Origin: Firmicutes bacterium UBA6132
GTDB lineage: Bacteria; Bacillota_A; Clostridia; Tissierellales; Sedimentibacteraceae
Length of the DNA stretch: 32,482 bases
Direction: 5' to 3'
Assembly (NCBI GenBank): GCA_002435835.1
Contig: DIVM01000379.1
Location: forward strand, 1 to 32,482
This document shows positions 8,437 through 17,245 of the stretch, in pieces. The translations under genes were made by a program, and so were the position numbers. How positions within the stretch are numbered: position 1 is the first letter of the stretch; every line of letters begins with the position of its first letter. The notes below the pieces were generated by a model. It had not been told where the DNA came from and searched no databases. It saw only the letters and a program-made list of their open reading frames with translations.

Positions 8437-9171
8437 ATGAATAAACTAACTGCAAATAACATCACTGTCTCCTATGAGGGTTCAAACATTATTGAAGATA
8501 TTTCTATAGAATTAAATAAAGGTGAAATTGTATGTGTACTAGGCGTCAGTGGAGTTGGGAAAACAACTTTGTTCAACGTCATATCAGGTCTGTTAAAACC
8601 TGATAATGGAAAAGTTGAACTTGATGGAAATGAAATAACTGGCAAGGCTGGTAGCGTTAGTTATATGCTTCAGAAGGATCTTTTATTACCTTATAAAACT
8701 ATTTTAGATAATGTTAGTCTTCCCTTAGTCATACGTGGTGAAAAAAAGTTAAAAGCAAGAGAAATAACAATACTATATTTTGATGAATTTGGACTTACAG
8801 GAACAGAAGATAAATATCCAAATCAATTGTCAGGTGGTATGAGACAAAGGGCAGCTCTGCTTAGAACATATTTATTTTCAGATCAGGTTGCATTATTAGA
8901 TGAACCATTTTCAGCTCTTGACAGTATTACAAAAAGCAATATGCATGAGTGGTATTTAAATGTTATGGATCAAATTAAGCTGTCCACCCTTTTAATAACA
9001 CATGATATAAATGAAGCTATTATATTAGCTGACAGAATTTATATACTATCGGGGAAACCTGGAAAAATAAAAGAAGAAATATTAATAAAAGAAAAAAGAC
9101 CACGTAGCAAAGATTTTAGTGTTAGTGAGAAATTTATGGAATATAAAAAATATATTTTAAGTTTGCTTTAA
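8437..9171 (+). CDS. thiZ: ABC transporter ATP-binding protein, thiamine precursor uptake
   Basis: This is a 244-residue ATPase with all nucleotide-binding motifs: Walker A GVSGVGKTT (about 37-45), a Q-loop in YMLQKD, signature LSGGMRQR, Walker B VALLDEPF and the switch histidine in LLITHD. It energises the importer formed with the two genes upstream. GTAGGAGAG precedes the ATG at 8437. It is the last gene of the riboswitch operon, which ends at a strong terminator. It resembles the SsuB/TauB/ThiZ group; the thiamine role follows from context. Confidence 0.9.
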   Translation: MNKLTANNITVSYEGSNIIEDISIELNKGEIVCVLGVSGVGKTTLFNVISGLLKPDNGKVELDGNEITGKAGSVSYMLQKDLLLPYKTILDNVSLPLVIRGEKKLKAREITILYFDEFGLTGTEDKYPNQLSGGMRQRAALLRTYLFSDQVALLDEPFSALDSITKSNMHEWYLNVMDQIKLSTLLITHDINEAIILADRIYILSGKPGKIKEEILIKEKRPRSKDFSVSEKFMEYKKYILSLL

Positions 9172-9200
9172 TAAATATATAAAATATTAAATTTTTTTAA

Positions 9201-9244
9201 AAAGTTGTTAAATAAAATTACTTTATTTAACAGCTTTTTTTTTT
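9201..9244 (+). terminator. Terminator of the thiamine uptake operon
   Basis: Sixteen-base arms (9201-9216 and 9222-9237), with one G-U pair and a 5-nt loop, are followed by an unbroken T run. Confidence 0.9.
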
Positions 9245-9363
9245 GAATAGTGGTTATGCTAAATTTGTAGAAAAAAGTTTAGAAAAATTTTTTCGAGGTA
9301 TAAGTTATTATATACAAACATATTTAATATATTATTACTGACGACAAATTTAAGGGTGACTTT

Positions 9364-9780
9364 ATGAAAAAAATATATATAAAAATATCAATAATGCTTT
9401 TAATCTTTATGGTTGTATTTACCGCTTCAGCTTTTTGTGGCTTTGTTTATATTACTCCTGTTAGCGTTGTAAAATTAGGAGATAATCCTTCTGTTTTATT
9501 TTCACTAAATAAACTTGACATGGTTATATCTGTAAGTTCTTCAGATGAAAATATAGAGTATTTAATTTCAGATCTTAATATAAAACATAAAAGAATATCA
9601 AAATCAGTTGAAATTACAATTGCAAAATTAAATGAGTCCGGACTTATATTAATAAATGATTTAAATAGTGATTATTTAAAAGTATCCAACTCAAATAAGG
9701 ATAAAGAAAAACAGTTAACAAATTCTTTAAATGAAATTGTATTAAACAATAAATTAGAAGCATCAGTTGAAATTAATTAA
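9364..9780 (+). CDS. Secreted/membrane-anchored protein with RsgI-middle-like domain
   Basis: This 138-residue protein has an N-terminal hydrophobic segment (about 5-30; signal peptide or single membrane anchor, no convincing lipobox). Residues 30-95 resemble the extracytoplasmic middle domain of RsgI-type anti-sigma-I factors, especially NPSVLFSLN, then DMVISV, SDLN and a conserved helix ending ESGLI. In RsgI the pattern is roughly DINPSIE..N....VI. The C-terminal 40 residues are polar. It lacks the cytoplasmic N-terminal anti-sigma domain, and no sigI gene is adjacent. AAGGGTGA precedes the ATG at 9364. It stands alone between two terminated or separately promoted operons. Function is unknown; the RsgI relation is pattern-based and needs a profile search. 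Confidence 0.65.
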   Translation: MKKIYIKISIMLLIFMVVFTASAFCGFVYITPVSVVKLGDNPSVLFSLNKLDMVISVSSSDENIEYLISDLNIKHKRISKSVEITIAKLNESGLILINDLNSDYLKVSNSNKDKEKQLTNSLNEIVLNNKLEASVEIN

Positions 9781-9795
9781 TAAATTAATTAATTA

Positions 9796-9824
9796 TTGAC
9801 AAATTATAAATTAAGTATTATAAT
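9796..9824 (+). promoter_or_regulatory. Consensus sigma-A promoter of the riboflavin operon
   Basis: TTGACA (9796-9801) and TATAAT (9819-9824) match consensus perfectly, with a 17-nt spacer, just before the FMN aptamer. Confidence 0.88.
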
Positions 9825-9842
9825 TGCTCTAAATTGAATAGA

Positions 9843-9956
9843 TCTTCAGGGCAGGGTGAAATTCCCGACCGGTGGTATAGTCCACGAACTGCAATTTATG
9901 TTGCGGTTGACTTGGTGTAATTCCAAGACCGACAGTAAAGTCTGGATGGGAGAAGA
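9843..9956 (+). promoter_or_regulatory. FMN riboswitch (RFN element) aptamer
   Basis: RFN blocks are present in order: CTTCAGGGCAGGGTGAAATT, CCCGACCGGTGGTATAGTCC, GACTTGGTG, CCAAGACCGACAGT and a GGATGGGAGAAGA end. It senses FMN and controls the ribDEAH operon. An 11-bp inverted repeat at 9964-9997 lies between the aptamer and the terminator and may take part in the switch. Confidence 0.95.
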
Positions 9957-10014
9957 AAAACGGATATAAAAATATTAACTTTTAATTATTTTTATATAAC
10001 GCGCTTGAACATAT

Positions 10015-10054
10015 GGTTCTGAAGTTTTATACTTCAGGATCTGTTTTGTTTCTT
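10015..10054 (+). terminator. FMN riboswitch terminator
   Basis: Eleven-base arms (10015-10025 and 10031-10041, two G-U pairs) with a 5-nt loop are followed by TGTTTTGTTTCTT. It is placed for attenuation. The remaining 100 nt of leader before ribD holds no further obvious signal except the AAGGAGGTG ribosome site. Confidence 0.8.
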
Positions 10055-10154
10055 AAGATTGATTCACTTAAATTCTGTGCTTTTGTGACAGGATGAGGAT
10101 GAAGTTTATTATTAAAATTATGTATTTTGGAAATTATATAAAAGGAGGTGTGAA

Positions 10155-11255
10155 ATGGATAATTTTTATATGAAAAGAGCTTTAGATTTAGCTTTGAAAG
10201 GTATGGGCAAAACAAGTCCAAACCCTTTAGTTGGAGCAGTAATAGTTAAAGATGACAAAATAATAGGTGAAGGTTATCATGAATATTTTGGTGGTGCCCA
10301 TGCTGAGGTAAATGCTATAAAAAATTCAACTGAAAATGTTGAAGATGCAACAATGTATGTTACATTGGAGCCTTGTTCCCATTATGGAAAAACACCCCCA
10401 TGTGCAAATTTGTTGGTTGAAAAAAAACTTAGTAGAGTAGTTGTTGCTATGTTGGATCCGAATCCTCTTGTAGCAGGAAGAGGAGTGGAAATATTAAAAA
10501 ATAACGGAATAGAAGTTAGCGTTGGCCTCCTTGGGTGGGAAGCTAAAAAAATAAATGAAATATTTATAAAATACATAACAACAAAAAGTCCATTTGTGAT
10601 TTTAAAAACTGCAATGTCCCTTGATGGAAAAATTGCAACTAAAACTGGTGAATCGAAGTGGATAACTAATGCTATTTCAAGAGAATATGTTCATGAACTT
10701 AGAAATAAAGTATCTGCAATAATGGTAGGTGTCAATACTGTAATTATGGATGATCCATCTTTAACTACTCGTTTAAAAAAGGGTGGAACGGATGCTACAA
10801 GGATTATAGTTGATTCTTCTTTAAGAATACCATTGACCGCTAAAATTTTAAATGTTGATTCTCATAAAAAAACTTTAATAGCAACAACTGAAAAAGCTGA
10901 TATAGAGAAAATAAATAAATTAAAAAAATTTAAAAATGTTGAAGTTATATTGACACCATCAAAAAATGGTAAAGTAGATTTAAATTATTTATTTAATTTC
11001 CTTGGTAGTAATGGAATAGATTCTTGTTTGGTAGAAGGTGGTGCAAACCTTAATTTTTCAATGATCCAGGAAGGCCTTGTTGATAAAGTTATTACATTTA
11101 TCGCACCAAAATTAATTGGTGGAGAACATTCTAAAACTCCTATAGGAGGAGAAGGTTTTGAAAAATTAAGCGATGCTGTTTTGTTATATAACATGAATAT
11201 AAAAACATATGGTGAAGATATTATGATTGAAGCGTATGTTAGGAAGGAAAATTAA
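10155..11255 (+). CDS. ribD: Bifunctional riboflavin deaminase/reductase RibD
   Basis: This 366-residue enzyme catalyses the second and third steps of riboflavin synthesis: deamination of the pyrimidine, then reduction of its ribose with NADPH. The N-terminal deaminase domain (1-145) has zinc ligands HAEV (H49), C74 and C83 in PCSHYGKTPPC. The C-terminal reductase domain starts near KTAMSLDGKIATKTGESKWI (about 154-173) and contains the VEGGANLN motif. A strong AAAGGAGGTG site precedes the ATG at 10155. It is the first gene of an FMN-riboswitch operon, and its stop codon abuts the ribE start. The length is normal for the family. Confidence 0.97.
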   Translation: MDNFYMKRALDLALKGMGKTSPNPLVGAVIVKDDKIIGEGYHEYFGGAHAEVNAIKNSTENVEDATMYVTLEPCSHYGKTPPCANLLVEKKLSRVVVAMLDPNPLVAGRGVEILKNNGIEVSVGLLGWEAKKINEIFIKYITTKSPFVILKTAMSLDGKIATKTGESKWITNAISREYVHELRNKVSAIMVGVNTVIMDDPSLTTRLKKGGTDATRIIVDSSLRIPLTAKILNVDSHKKTLIATTEKADIEKINKLKKFKNVEVILTPSKNGKVDLNYLFNFLGSNGIDSCLVEGGANLNFSMIQEGLVDKVITFIAPKLIGGEHSKTPIGGEGFEKLSDAVLLYNMNIKTYGEDIMIEAYVRKEN

Positions 11256-11909
11256 ATGTTTACAGGATTAGTTGAAGAAGTTGGCACAATGCAAGGAGTT
11301 ACAAATGGAGAAAAATCCATGAAGCTCACAATAGCTGCTAAGAAAGTTTTAAATAATATTAAAATTGGCGACAGCATAAGCACAAATGGAGTATGTCTTA
11401 CAGTAACAAGTTTTTCTGATTCTTTTTTTACTTTGGATGTTATGCCAGAAACAATGAGAAAAACAAATCTTGGCAAACTTAAAAAGGGAAGTTTAGTTAA
11501 TCTTGAAAGAGCATTACTAGTAAGTGATAGACTGGGCGGACACATTGTATCAGGACATGTGGACGGAACGGGCAAAATCATTGATTATAAGGATGAAGAC
11601 ATTGCCACATGGCTTACCATTGAAGCTAAGAGTGAAATTATAAAATATATAATTCCAAAGGGTTCAATTGCTATTGATGGAACAAGTTTAACTGTTGTTG
11701 ATACTACAGAAAATAGTTTTAGAGTTTCTTTAATTCCAATTACAAAAGAAGAAACTATATTACTTAAGAAAAAAATCGGTGATGAAGTAAATCTTGAGTG
11801 TGACATTGTGGGAAAATATATTGAAAGGTTTTTAACATTCAAAGATACAGCAAAGGAAAATAATTCAAAATTAGATATGAGTTTTTTAGCTGATAATGGA
11901 TTCTTATAA
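11256..11909 (+). CDS. ribE: Riboflavin synthase alpha chain
   Basis: This 217-residue enzyme dismutates two 6,7-dimethyl-8-ribityllumazine molecules into riboflavin and the pyrimidine precursor. It starts with [10 protein letters not shown] and has two lumazine-binding repeats: the first with TNGVCLTV and [12 protein letters not shown], the second with [13 protein letters not shown]. It begins at the base after the ribD stop, with GGAAGG inside the end of ribD, so translation is probably coupled. The family, position and length leave little doubt. Confidence 0.96.
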   Translation: MFTGLVEEVGTMQGVTNGEKSMKLTIAAKKVLNNIKIGDSISTNGVCLTVTSFSDSFFTLDVMPETMRKTNLGKLKKGSLVNLERALLVSDRLGGHIVSGHVDGTGKIIDYKDEDIATWLTIEAKSEIIKYIIPKGSIAIDGTSLTVVDTTENSFRVSLIPITKEETILLKKKIGDEVNLECDIVGKYIERFLTFKDTAKENNSKLDMSFLADNGFL

Positions 11910-11941
11910 AATATAAAATTATTAAATTAATGGAGGTAGAG

Positions 11942-13162
<1,221 letters not shown>

Positions 13163-13178
13163 AATTTTGTCGTCTTGT

Positions 13179-13208
13179 TGTCATTCTGAGCGTTAGCGAA
13201 GAATGACA
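13179..13208. repeat. Short copy of dispersed palindromic repeat
   Basis: Arms TGTCATTCT (13179-13187) and AGAATGACA (13200-13208) form a perfect 9-bp inverted repeat around a GAGCG..AGCG core. This looks like a collapsed copy of the hairpin at 23018-23080. It lies inside the rib operon, between ribBA and ribH, and has no T run, so it need not terminate transcription. Confidence 0.7.
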
Positions 13209-13281
13209 TGAATGACATTGAATGTTATTAAAGACTTTTTAATAAACAATAATAAAATATAATAATTATAGGAGATAAAAA

Positions 13282-13749
13282 ATGAGAGTATATGAAGGTA
13301 AATTAGTAGCAAGCAATAAAAAATATGGAATAATAGTAGCAAGATTTAATGAGTTTATAGGTGGAAAACTTCTTGCAGGAGCTATAGATGCTCTTAAAAG
13401 ACATGGAGTATCAGAAGATAATATAGATATAACATGGGTACCGGGTGCATTTGAAATTCCATTAATAGCTAAAAAAATGGCTGAAATGAACAAATATTGC
13501 TCAGTTATTTGTTTAGGAGCAGTTATAAAAGGTTCAACACCACATTTTGATTATGTTTCAAGCGAAGTAACAAAAGGAGTTGCACATGTTTCTTTAGAAA
13601 CAGGAGTTCCTGTGATATTTGGAGTTTTAACAACTGATTCAATTGAGCAAGCAATTGAAAGAGCTGGCACTAAAGCTGGAAATAAAGGATATGATGCTGC
13701 AACTACTGCAATAGAAATGGTTAATTTAATTGAGGAGTTAAAAAAGTAA
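13282..13749 (+). CDS. ribH: 6,7-dimethyl-8-ribityllumazine synthase
   Basis: This 155-residue enzyme condenses the ribityl-aminopyrimidine with dihydroxybutanone phosphate to form lumazine. Family motifs are intact: ARFNEFI near the start, [24 protein letters not shown] (with the catalytic histidine just after) and FGVLTTD. TAGGAGAT precedes the ATG at 13282. The HAD gene follows with a one-base gap, which suggests coupled translation. Confidence 0.96.
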   Translation: MRVYEGKLVASNKKYGIIVARFNEFIGGKLLAGAIDALKRHGVSEDNIDITWVPGAFEIPLIAKKMAEMNKYCSVICLGAVIKGSTPHFDYVSSEVTKGVAHVSLETGVPVIFGVLTTDSIEQAIERAGTKAGNKGYDAATTAIEMVNLIEELKK

Positions 13750-13750
13750 A

Positions 13751-14407
13751 TTGAAACTACAAGGAATTAAAACAGTTTATTTTGATTATGATGGCACTCT
13801 TCACAACAGTATAAAAACTTATGCTCCAGCTTTTAGAAAAGGATATGACTTTTTAGTTCAAAATAATAAAGCGCCTGAAAAAACATTCAAAGATGAAGAA
13901 ATACAAAAATGGCTTGGTTATACAAATTATGAAATGTGGGAAAATTTCATGGGAGATTTAGATAAACATTATAAAAATCAAGCAAGCAAAATAATTGGCG
14001 AAGAAATGGAAAGTTTAATGTATTTGGGTAAGGGCGAACTTTATGAAAATGCTATTCATGTATTGAAAGAATTAAAAAATAGAGGATATACACTTGTGTT
14101 TTTAAGTAACTGCTCAAATAGATACATGGAAACAGCATGTAATGTATATAATTTAAATGAATATTTCGATGATATGGTATGTTGCCAAATGCATGATTAC
14201 ATTCCAAAGCATGAAATACTTACAAAAATAAAAAATAAATATCCTATGAATCAGGTTATAGTTGGTGACAGATTTCATGACATGGAATCTGGCATAAAAA
14301 ATAATATAAATACTATTTTCTGTGAATATGGTTTTGGAAATTTGGATGAAGGTAAAAATACAACTGCAAGCATAAAAAATATAAAAGAACTCTTAGATAT
14401 CTTATGA
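13751..14407 (+). CDS. HAD-family phosphatase, riboflavin-operon associated
   Basis: This 218-residue HAD hydrolase has the nucleophile motif DYDGT (near residue 11) and motif II in LSNCS. A C-terminal GDRFHDMESG carries the metal-binding aspartates. A helical cap between motifs I and II places it in the phosphoglycolate/beta-phosphoglucomutase-like group. Start is TTG 13751, one base after the ribH stop, with GAGGAG 13 nt upstream. As last gene of the rib operon it is a candidate for removing phosphate from the RibD product, a step often done by unlinked HAD enzymes. That role is inferred from position only; the Bacillus enzymes for this step belong to a different HAD cap type. Confidence 0.85.
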   Translation: MKLQGIKTVYFDYDGTLHNSIKTYAPAFRKGYDFLVQNNKAPEKTFKDEEIQKWLGYTNYEMWENFMGDLDKHYKNQASKIIGEEMESLMYLGKGELYENAIHVLKELKNRGYTLVFLSNCSNRYMETACNVYNLNEYFDDMVCCQMHDYIPKHEILTKIKNKYPMNQVIVGDRFHDMESGIKNNINTIFCEYGFGNLDEGKNTTASIKNIKELLDIL

Positions 14408-14414
14408 TAAAAAT

Positions 14415-14442
14415 AAAAAATCTCTTGAAAAAGAGATTTTTT
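14415..14442. terminator. Bidirectional terminator after the rib operon
   Basis: AAAAAATCTCTT and AAGAGATTTTTT are perfect 12-bp arms around a GAAA loop. T runs flank both directions. It also serves the convergent sigma-54 activator gene, whose stop codon touches it. Confidence 0.9.
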
Positions 14443-16181
14443 TATTTTTTATTAAATTCATTTAATTTTCTATATAATGTCCTTAATCCAATACCTAATT
14501 CTTTGGATGCCTTTGTTTTACCATTTACATCCCATCCATATTTATCAATTGTTTCAATTATGGTTTTATATTCATTTATTTTAAGTTTACTTTCTTTGAA
14601 ATTATTTTCTTTTAAATTTTGGACAAAATCTGGTGGTAAATCAACTTCTGTTATAACATCATTATTTGTCATATTGACACAATATTCAATTACATTTTCT
14701 AATTGTCTAATATTGCCCGACCATGCAAATTTGTTAAAAGTTTCAGATACTTTATTATCAAAACCAAGCATTTGTTTTTTAAGCTTTTTATTATAAAACT
14801 TCAAATATTCATTGGCTAAAATATTTATGTCTTCACTTCGTTCTTTTAAAGGAATTAAATTTATAGGTATGACGTTAATCCTATAATATAAATCTGAACG
14901 GAATTTTTTCTCTTCTATTAAATTTTCTAAATTTTTATTTGAAGCAGCTATAATTCTCACATCCACAGTAATGGGGGTAATTCCTCCAACTCTTTCAAAA
15001 GTTGATTCTTGTAATACGTTAAGCAATTTTGCTTGCATATTAAAAGGTAATTCGCTTATTTCATCTAAAAATAATGTTCCTTCATTTGCTAACTCAAATT
15101 TACCTAATTTTCCTTCCTTTTTTGCACCGGTAAATGCACCGGATTCGTATCCGAACAATTCACTTTCAAATAATGATTCCGGTATACTTGCACAATTTAT
15201 TGAAATAAAGGGTTTATTTCTCCTATAGCTTTCATAATGCAGTGTTTTTGCAAGTAGGCTTTTTCCAGTACCAGTTTCACCTGTAATAAAAACAGTTGAA
15301 GGACTATTTGCAACTTTTTTAATGGTATTCTTAATAGTTTTTATATGTTCGCTTTTTCCTTTTATACATTCTACTGAATTTGAATTTGTAATTTCATCAT
15401 CATTTGAAAAACGTATATTTTGTGAATTTAATTTGTTGTAACATATCCTAATTGCATAACCGATTACAACATCTTTATTTCGTATAGGTATAGAAAAAAT
15501 TTTTATAAAAATATCATTAATTTTTACTTTGTAATTTGAAATTACCCTACCGCTTAAAATTAGAGCAATTATGTCATCAGTAAAAAGTTGATAAATTGTT
15601 TTTGTATATAATCCACATGAAGAAAAAAAGTTTATTGCAGCTTTATTTATTATTTCTATATTACCATATATGTCAGTTGTTATTAACCCATCATCAAGCA
15701 AGTCAGAAGCAGAAATGAAAGATTCTTTAATTGTAGTTAAATCAAAATTATTAAATTTTTGCATTATTAATATGGATAAAAGATTTGAAAAATGTTGTAC
15801 TACGTTTATATAATATTCAATATTATTTATGATCTTATCGTGACCTTCATCTGAAAATGAAGTTAAAGATAATACTCCAAGTGAATCTATATTTGTTTTT
15901 ATACTTTTTAAAATTTCAATTTTGGATGGACATTTATCCTTGAACCTACAGCCTATGCAAGAAGGCATATGACCGGGATGATTAACTGTTACGGTTCCTT
16001 TTATCATAGCTTCATAAATTGAAGGTGAGTGTACGGCCATTCCTTTAATTTTTACATATGATTCTGTACTGGCAACTAAATTGCTTTCTGAATCGAATAT
16101 TGCTGAATCTAAATTAAATATGCTTTTAATTGTATCAATAACATTATTTAGTTCGTTCTCGTATTTAAATAAGTTAATCAT
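14442..16181 (-). CDS. Sigma-54-dependent transcriptional activator (sensor-PAS-AAA+-Fis)
   Basis: This is a 579-residue enhancer-binding protein. Residues 1-140 form a sensor region with a cysteine cluster C75-x2-C78-x5-C84. A PAS-like domain follows (about 155-250). The AAA+ module has Walker A GETGTGKS (301-308), the sigma-54 contact loop GAFTGA (348-353), Walker B TLFLDE and an intact R-finger region (RSDLYYRINV). The C-terminal helix-turn-helix (about 550-575) is of Fis type (TKASKELGIGLRTLYRKL). GGAG precedes the ATG at 16181. It is divergent from an operon with a matching -24/-12 promoter, so it is almost certainly its regulator. The ligand is unknown; the cysteines might hold a metal or Fe-S cluster, which is inference. 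Confidence 0.93.
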   Translation of the reverse strand: MINLFKYENELNNVIDTIKSIFNLDSAIFDSESNLVASTESYVKIKGMAVHSPSIYEAMIKGTVTVNHPGHMPSCIGCRFKDKCPSKIEILKSIKTNIDSLGVLSLTSFSDEGHDKIINNIEYYINVVQHFSNLLSILIMQKFNNFDLTTIKESFISASDLLDDGLITTDIYGNIEIINKAAINFFSSCGLYTKTIYQLFTDDIIALILSGRVISNYKVKINDIFIKIFSIPIRNKDVVIGYAIRICYNKLNSQNIRFSNDDEITNSNSVECIKGKSEHIKTIKNTIKKVANSPSTVFITGETGTGKSLLAKTLHYESYRRNKPFISINCASIPESLFESELFGYESGAFTGAKKEGKLGKFELANEGTLFLDEISELPFNMQAKLLNVLQESTFERVGGITPITVDVRIIAASNKNLENLIEEKKFRSDLYYRINVIPINLIPLKERSEDINILANEYLKFYNKKLKKQMLGFDNKVSETFNKFAWSGNIRQLENVIEYCVNMTNNDVITEVDLPPDFVQNLKENNFKESKLKINEYKTIIETIDKYGWDVNGKTKASKELGIGLRTLYRKLNEFNKK

Positions 16182-16211
16182 AAATACTCCAATGCATATA
16201 GTTTTTTTATT

Positions 16212-16241
16212 ATTATATCATTAAAATGACGCAAATGACAA
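16212..16241 (-). promoter_or_regulatory. Sigma-A promoter of the sigma-54 activator gene
   Basis: On the minus strand, TTGTCA (16236-16241) and TATAAT (16212-16217) are separated by 18 nt. The -35 box lies within the left arm of the palindrome at 16234-16254, so activator binding could repress its own gene. Confidence 0.6.
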
Positions 16242-16262
16242 GTTAATTGTCATTATTGTCAT
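16226..16262. promoter_or_regulatory. Nested palindrome, probable activator-binding site (UAS)
   Basis: Inner arms AATGACAA (16234-16241) and TTGTCATT (16247-16254) are perfect around 5 nt. Outer arms ATGAC (16226-16230) and GTCAT (16258-16262) share the same centre (16244). It is about 110 nt upstream of the -24 element, a usual distance for a sigma-54 enhancer site. Confidence 0.75.
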
Positions 16263-16367
16263 AAAAGTGTTTTCTTTTTTTAGATGTTTAGGTGTTTTTC
16301 AAAATTAAAGATAAGTAATGCTAAGTAATTTGAATGTTATAAAAAATATTTTCTATTATTCATTTAT

Positions 16368-16383
16368 TGGCATAATAAATGCT
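16368..16383 (+). promoter_or_regulatory. Sigma-54 (-24/-12) promoter of the GcvP-like operon
   Basis: TGGCATAATAAATGCT has the invariant GG and GC dinucleotides at the required spacing and matches the consensus TGGCAC-N5-TTGCW well. It is 33 nt before the SDR start codon, and the activator gene is divergent next to it. Confidence 0.85.
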
Positions 16384-16416
16384 ATTATATAATTAATAAA
16401 AGTTTAGGAGGACATA

Positions 16417-17211
16417 ATGTTACAAAAAAAGGATGCATTATCATTAAAAGGTAAAGTTGCAATAATAACAGGAGCAGCTTCAGGCATAGGACTTGGAACA
16501 GCAGAACTGCTTTCAGCATATGGAGCAGCAATAGCATTAGTAGATGTAAGTTCAAAAGGTGAAGAATCCGCTGCAAAATTAAAAGAAGCTGGCAGAACAG
16601 CAGAATTTTTTAAATGTGATGTAACAAAAGCAGAAGAAGTAAAAGCCACAGTAGATGCAGTATATGAAAAATTTGGTCATATTGATATATTGTTTAACAA
16701 TGCTGGGGTAACTGTAAGAAAGACTGTTGTAGACCTACAAGAAAATGAATGGGATTTTGTTCTTGGTGTTGGTTTAAAGGGAACATTCCTATTTTCAAAA
16801 TATGTAATTCCTAAAATGGCTGCAAATGGCGGTGGTAGTATAATTAATACAGGTTCTGGATGGGGATTAAAAGGTGGAGATTTAGCAGCTGCTTATTGTG
16901 CTGTTAAAGGTGGCATAGTTAATTTAACTCGTGCAATGGCTATTGACCATGGTCATCAAAATATAAGAGTTAACTCTGTAAATCCAGGTGACACTGATAC
17001 AGCTATGTTAAGAGATGAAGGAGTTCAGACTGGCTTAGTAAAAGATGCATTATCTCAAGAAATATATCTTAAAGATTGCGGAGTAGGAAGACCACTTCAA
17101 AGAATAGGAATGCCAGAGGATATAGCAAATGCAGTATTATTTTTAGCAAGTGATTTAGCAAGCTGGGTTACAGGTGCAGCTTTAGTAGTAGATGGCGGTG
17201 GACTCGCTTAA
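16417..17211 (+). CDS. Short-chain dehydrogenase/reductase
   Basis: This 264-residue classical SDR has cofactor motif TGAASGIG (18-25), an aspartate after the second strand (LVDVSS, D43) that favours NAD over NADP, NNAG (94-97), and catalytic S147, Y160 and K164 (YCAVK). The C-terminal VDGGG is typical. It would oxidise a secondary alcohol or reduce a ketone in the cytoplasm. TTAGGAGGA precedes the ATG at 16417. It is the first gene after the sigma-54 promoter and is followed within 35 nt by the GcvPA-like gene. The substrate is unknown but probably belongs to the same pathway as the PLP enzymes downstream, for instance a hydroxy acid or amino alcohol formed before or after decarboxylation. 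Confidence 0.93.
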   Translation: MLQKKDALSLKGKVAIITGAASGIGLGTAELLSAYGAAIALVDVSSKGEESAAKLKEAGRTAEFFKCDVTKAEEVKATVDAVYEKFGHIDILFNNAGVTVRKTVVDLQENEWDFVLGVGLKGTFLFSKYVIPKMAANGGGSIINTGSGWGLKGGDLAAAYCAVKGGIVNLTRAMAIDHGHQNIRVNSVNPGDTDTAMLRDEGVQTGLVKDALSQEIYLKDCGVGRPLQRIGMPEDIANAVLFLASDLASWVTGAALVVDGGGLA

Positions 17212-17245
17212 GAAAATTTTAGAAAGAAAATAATTGGAGGACCAT

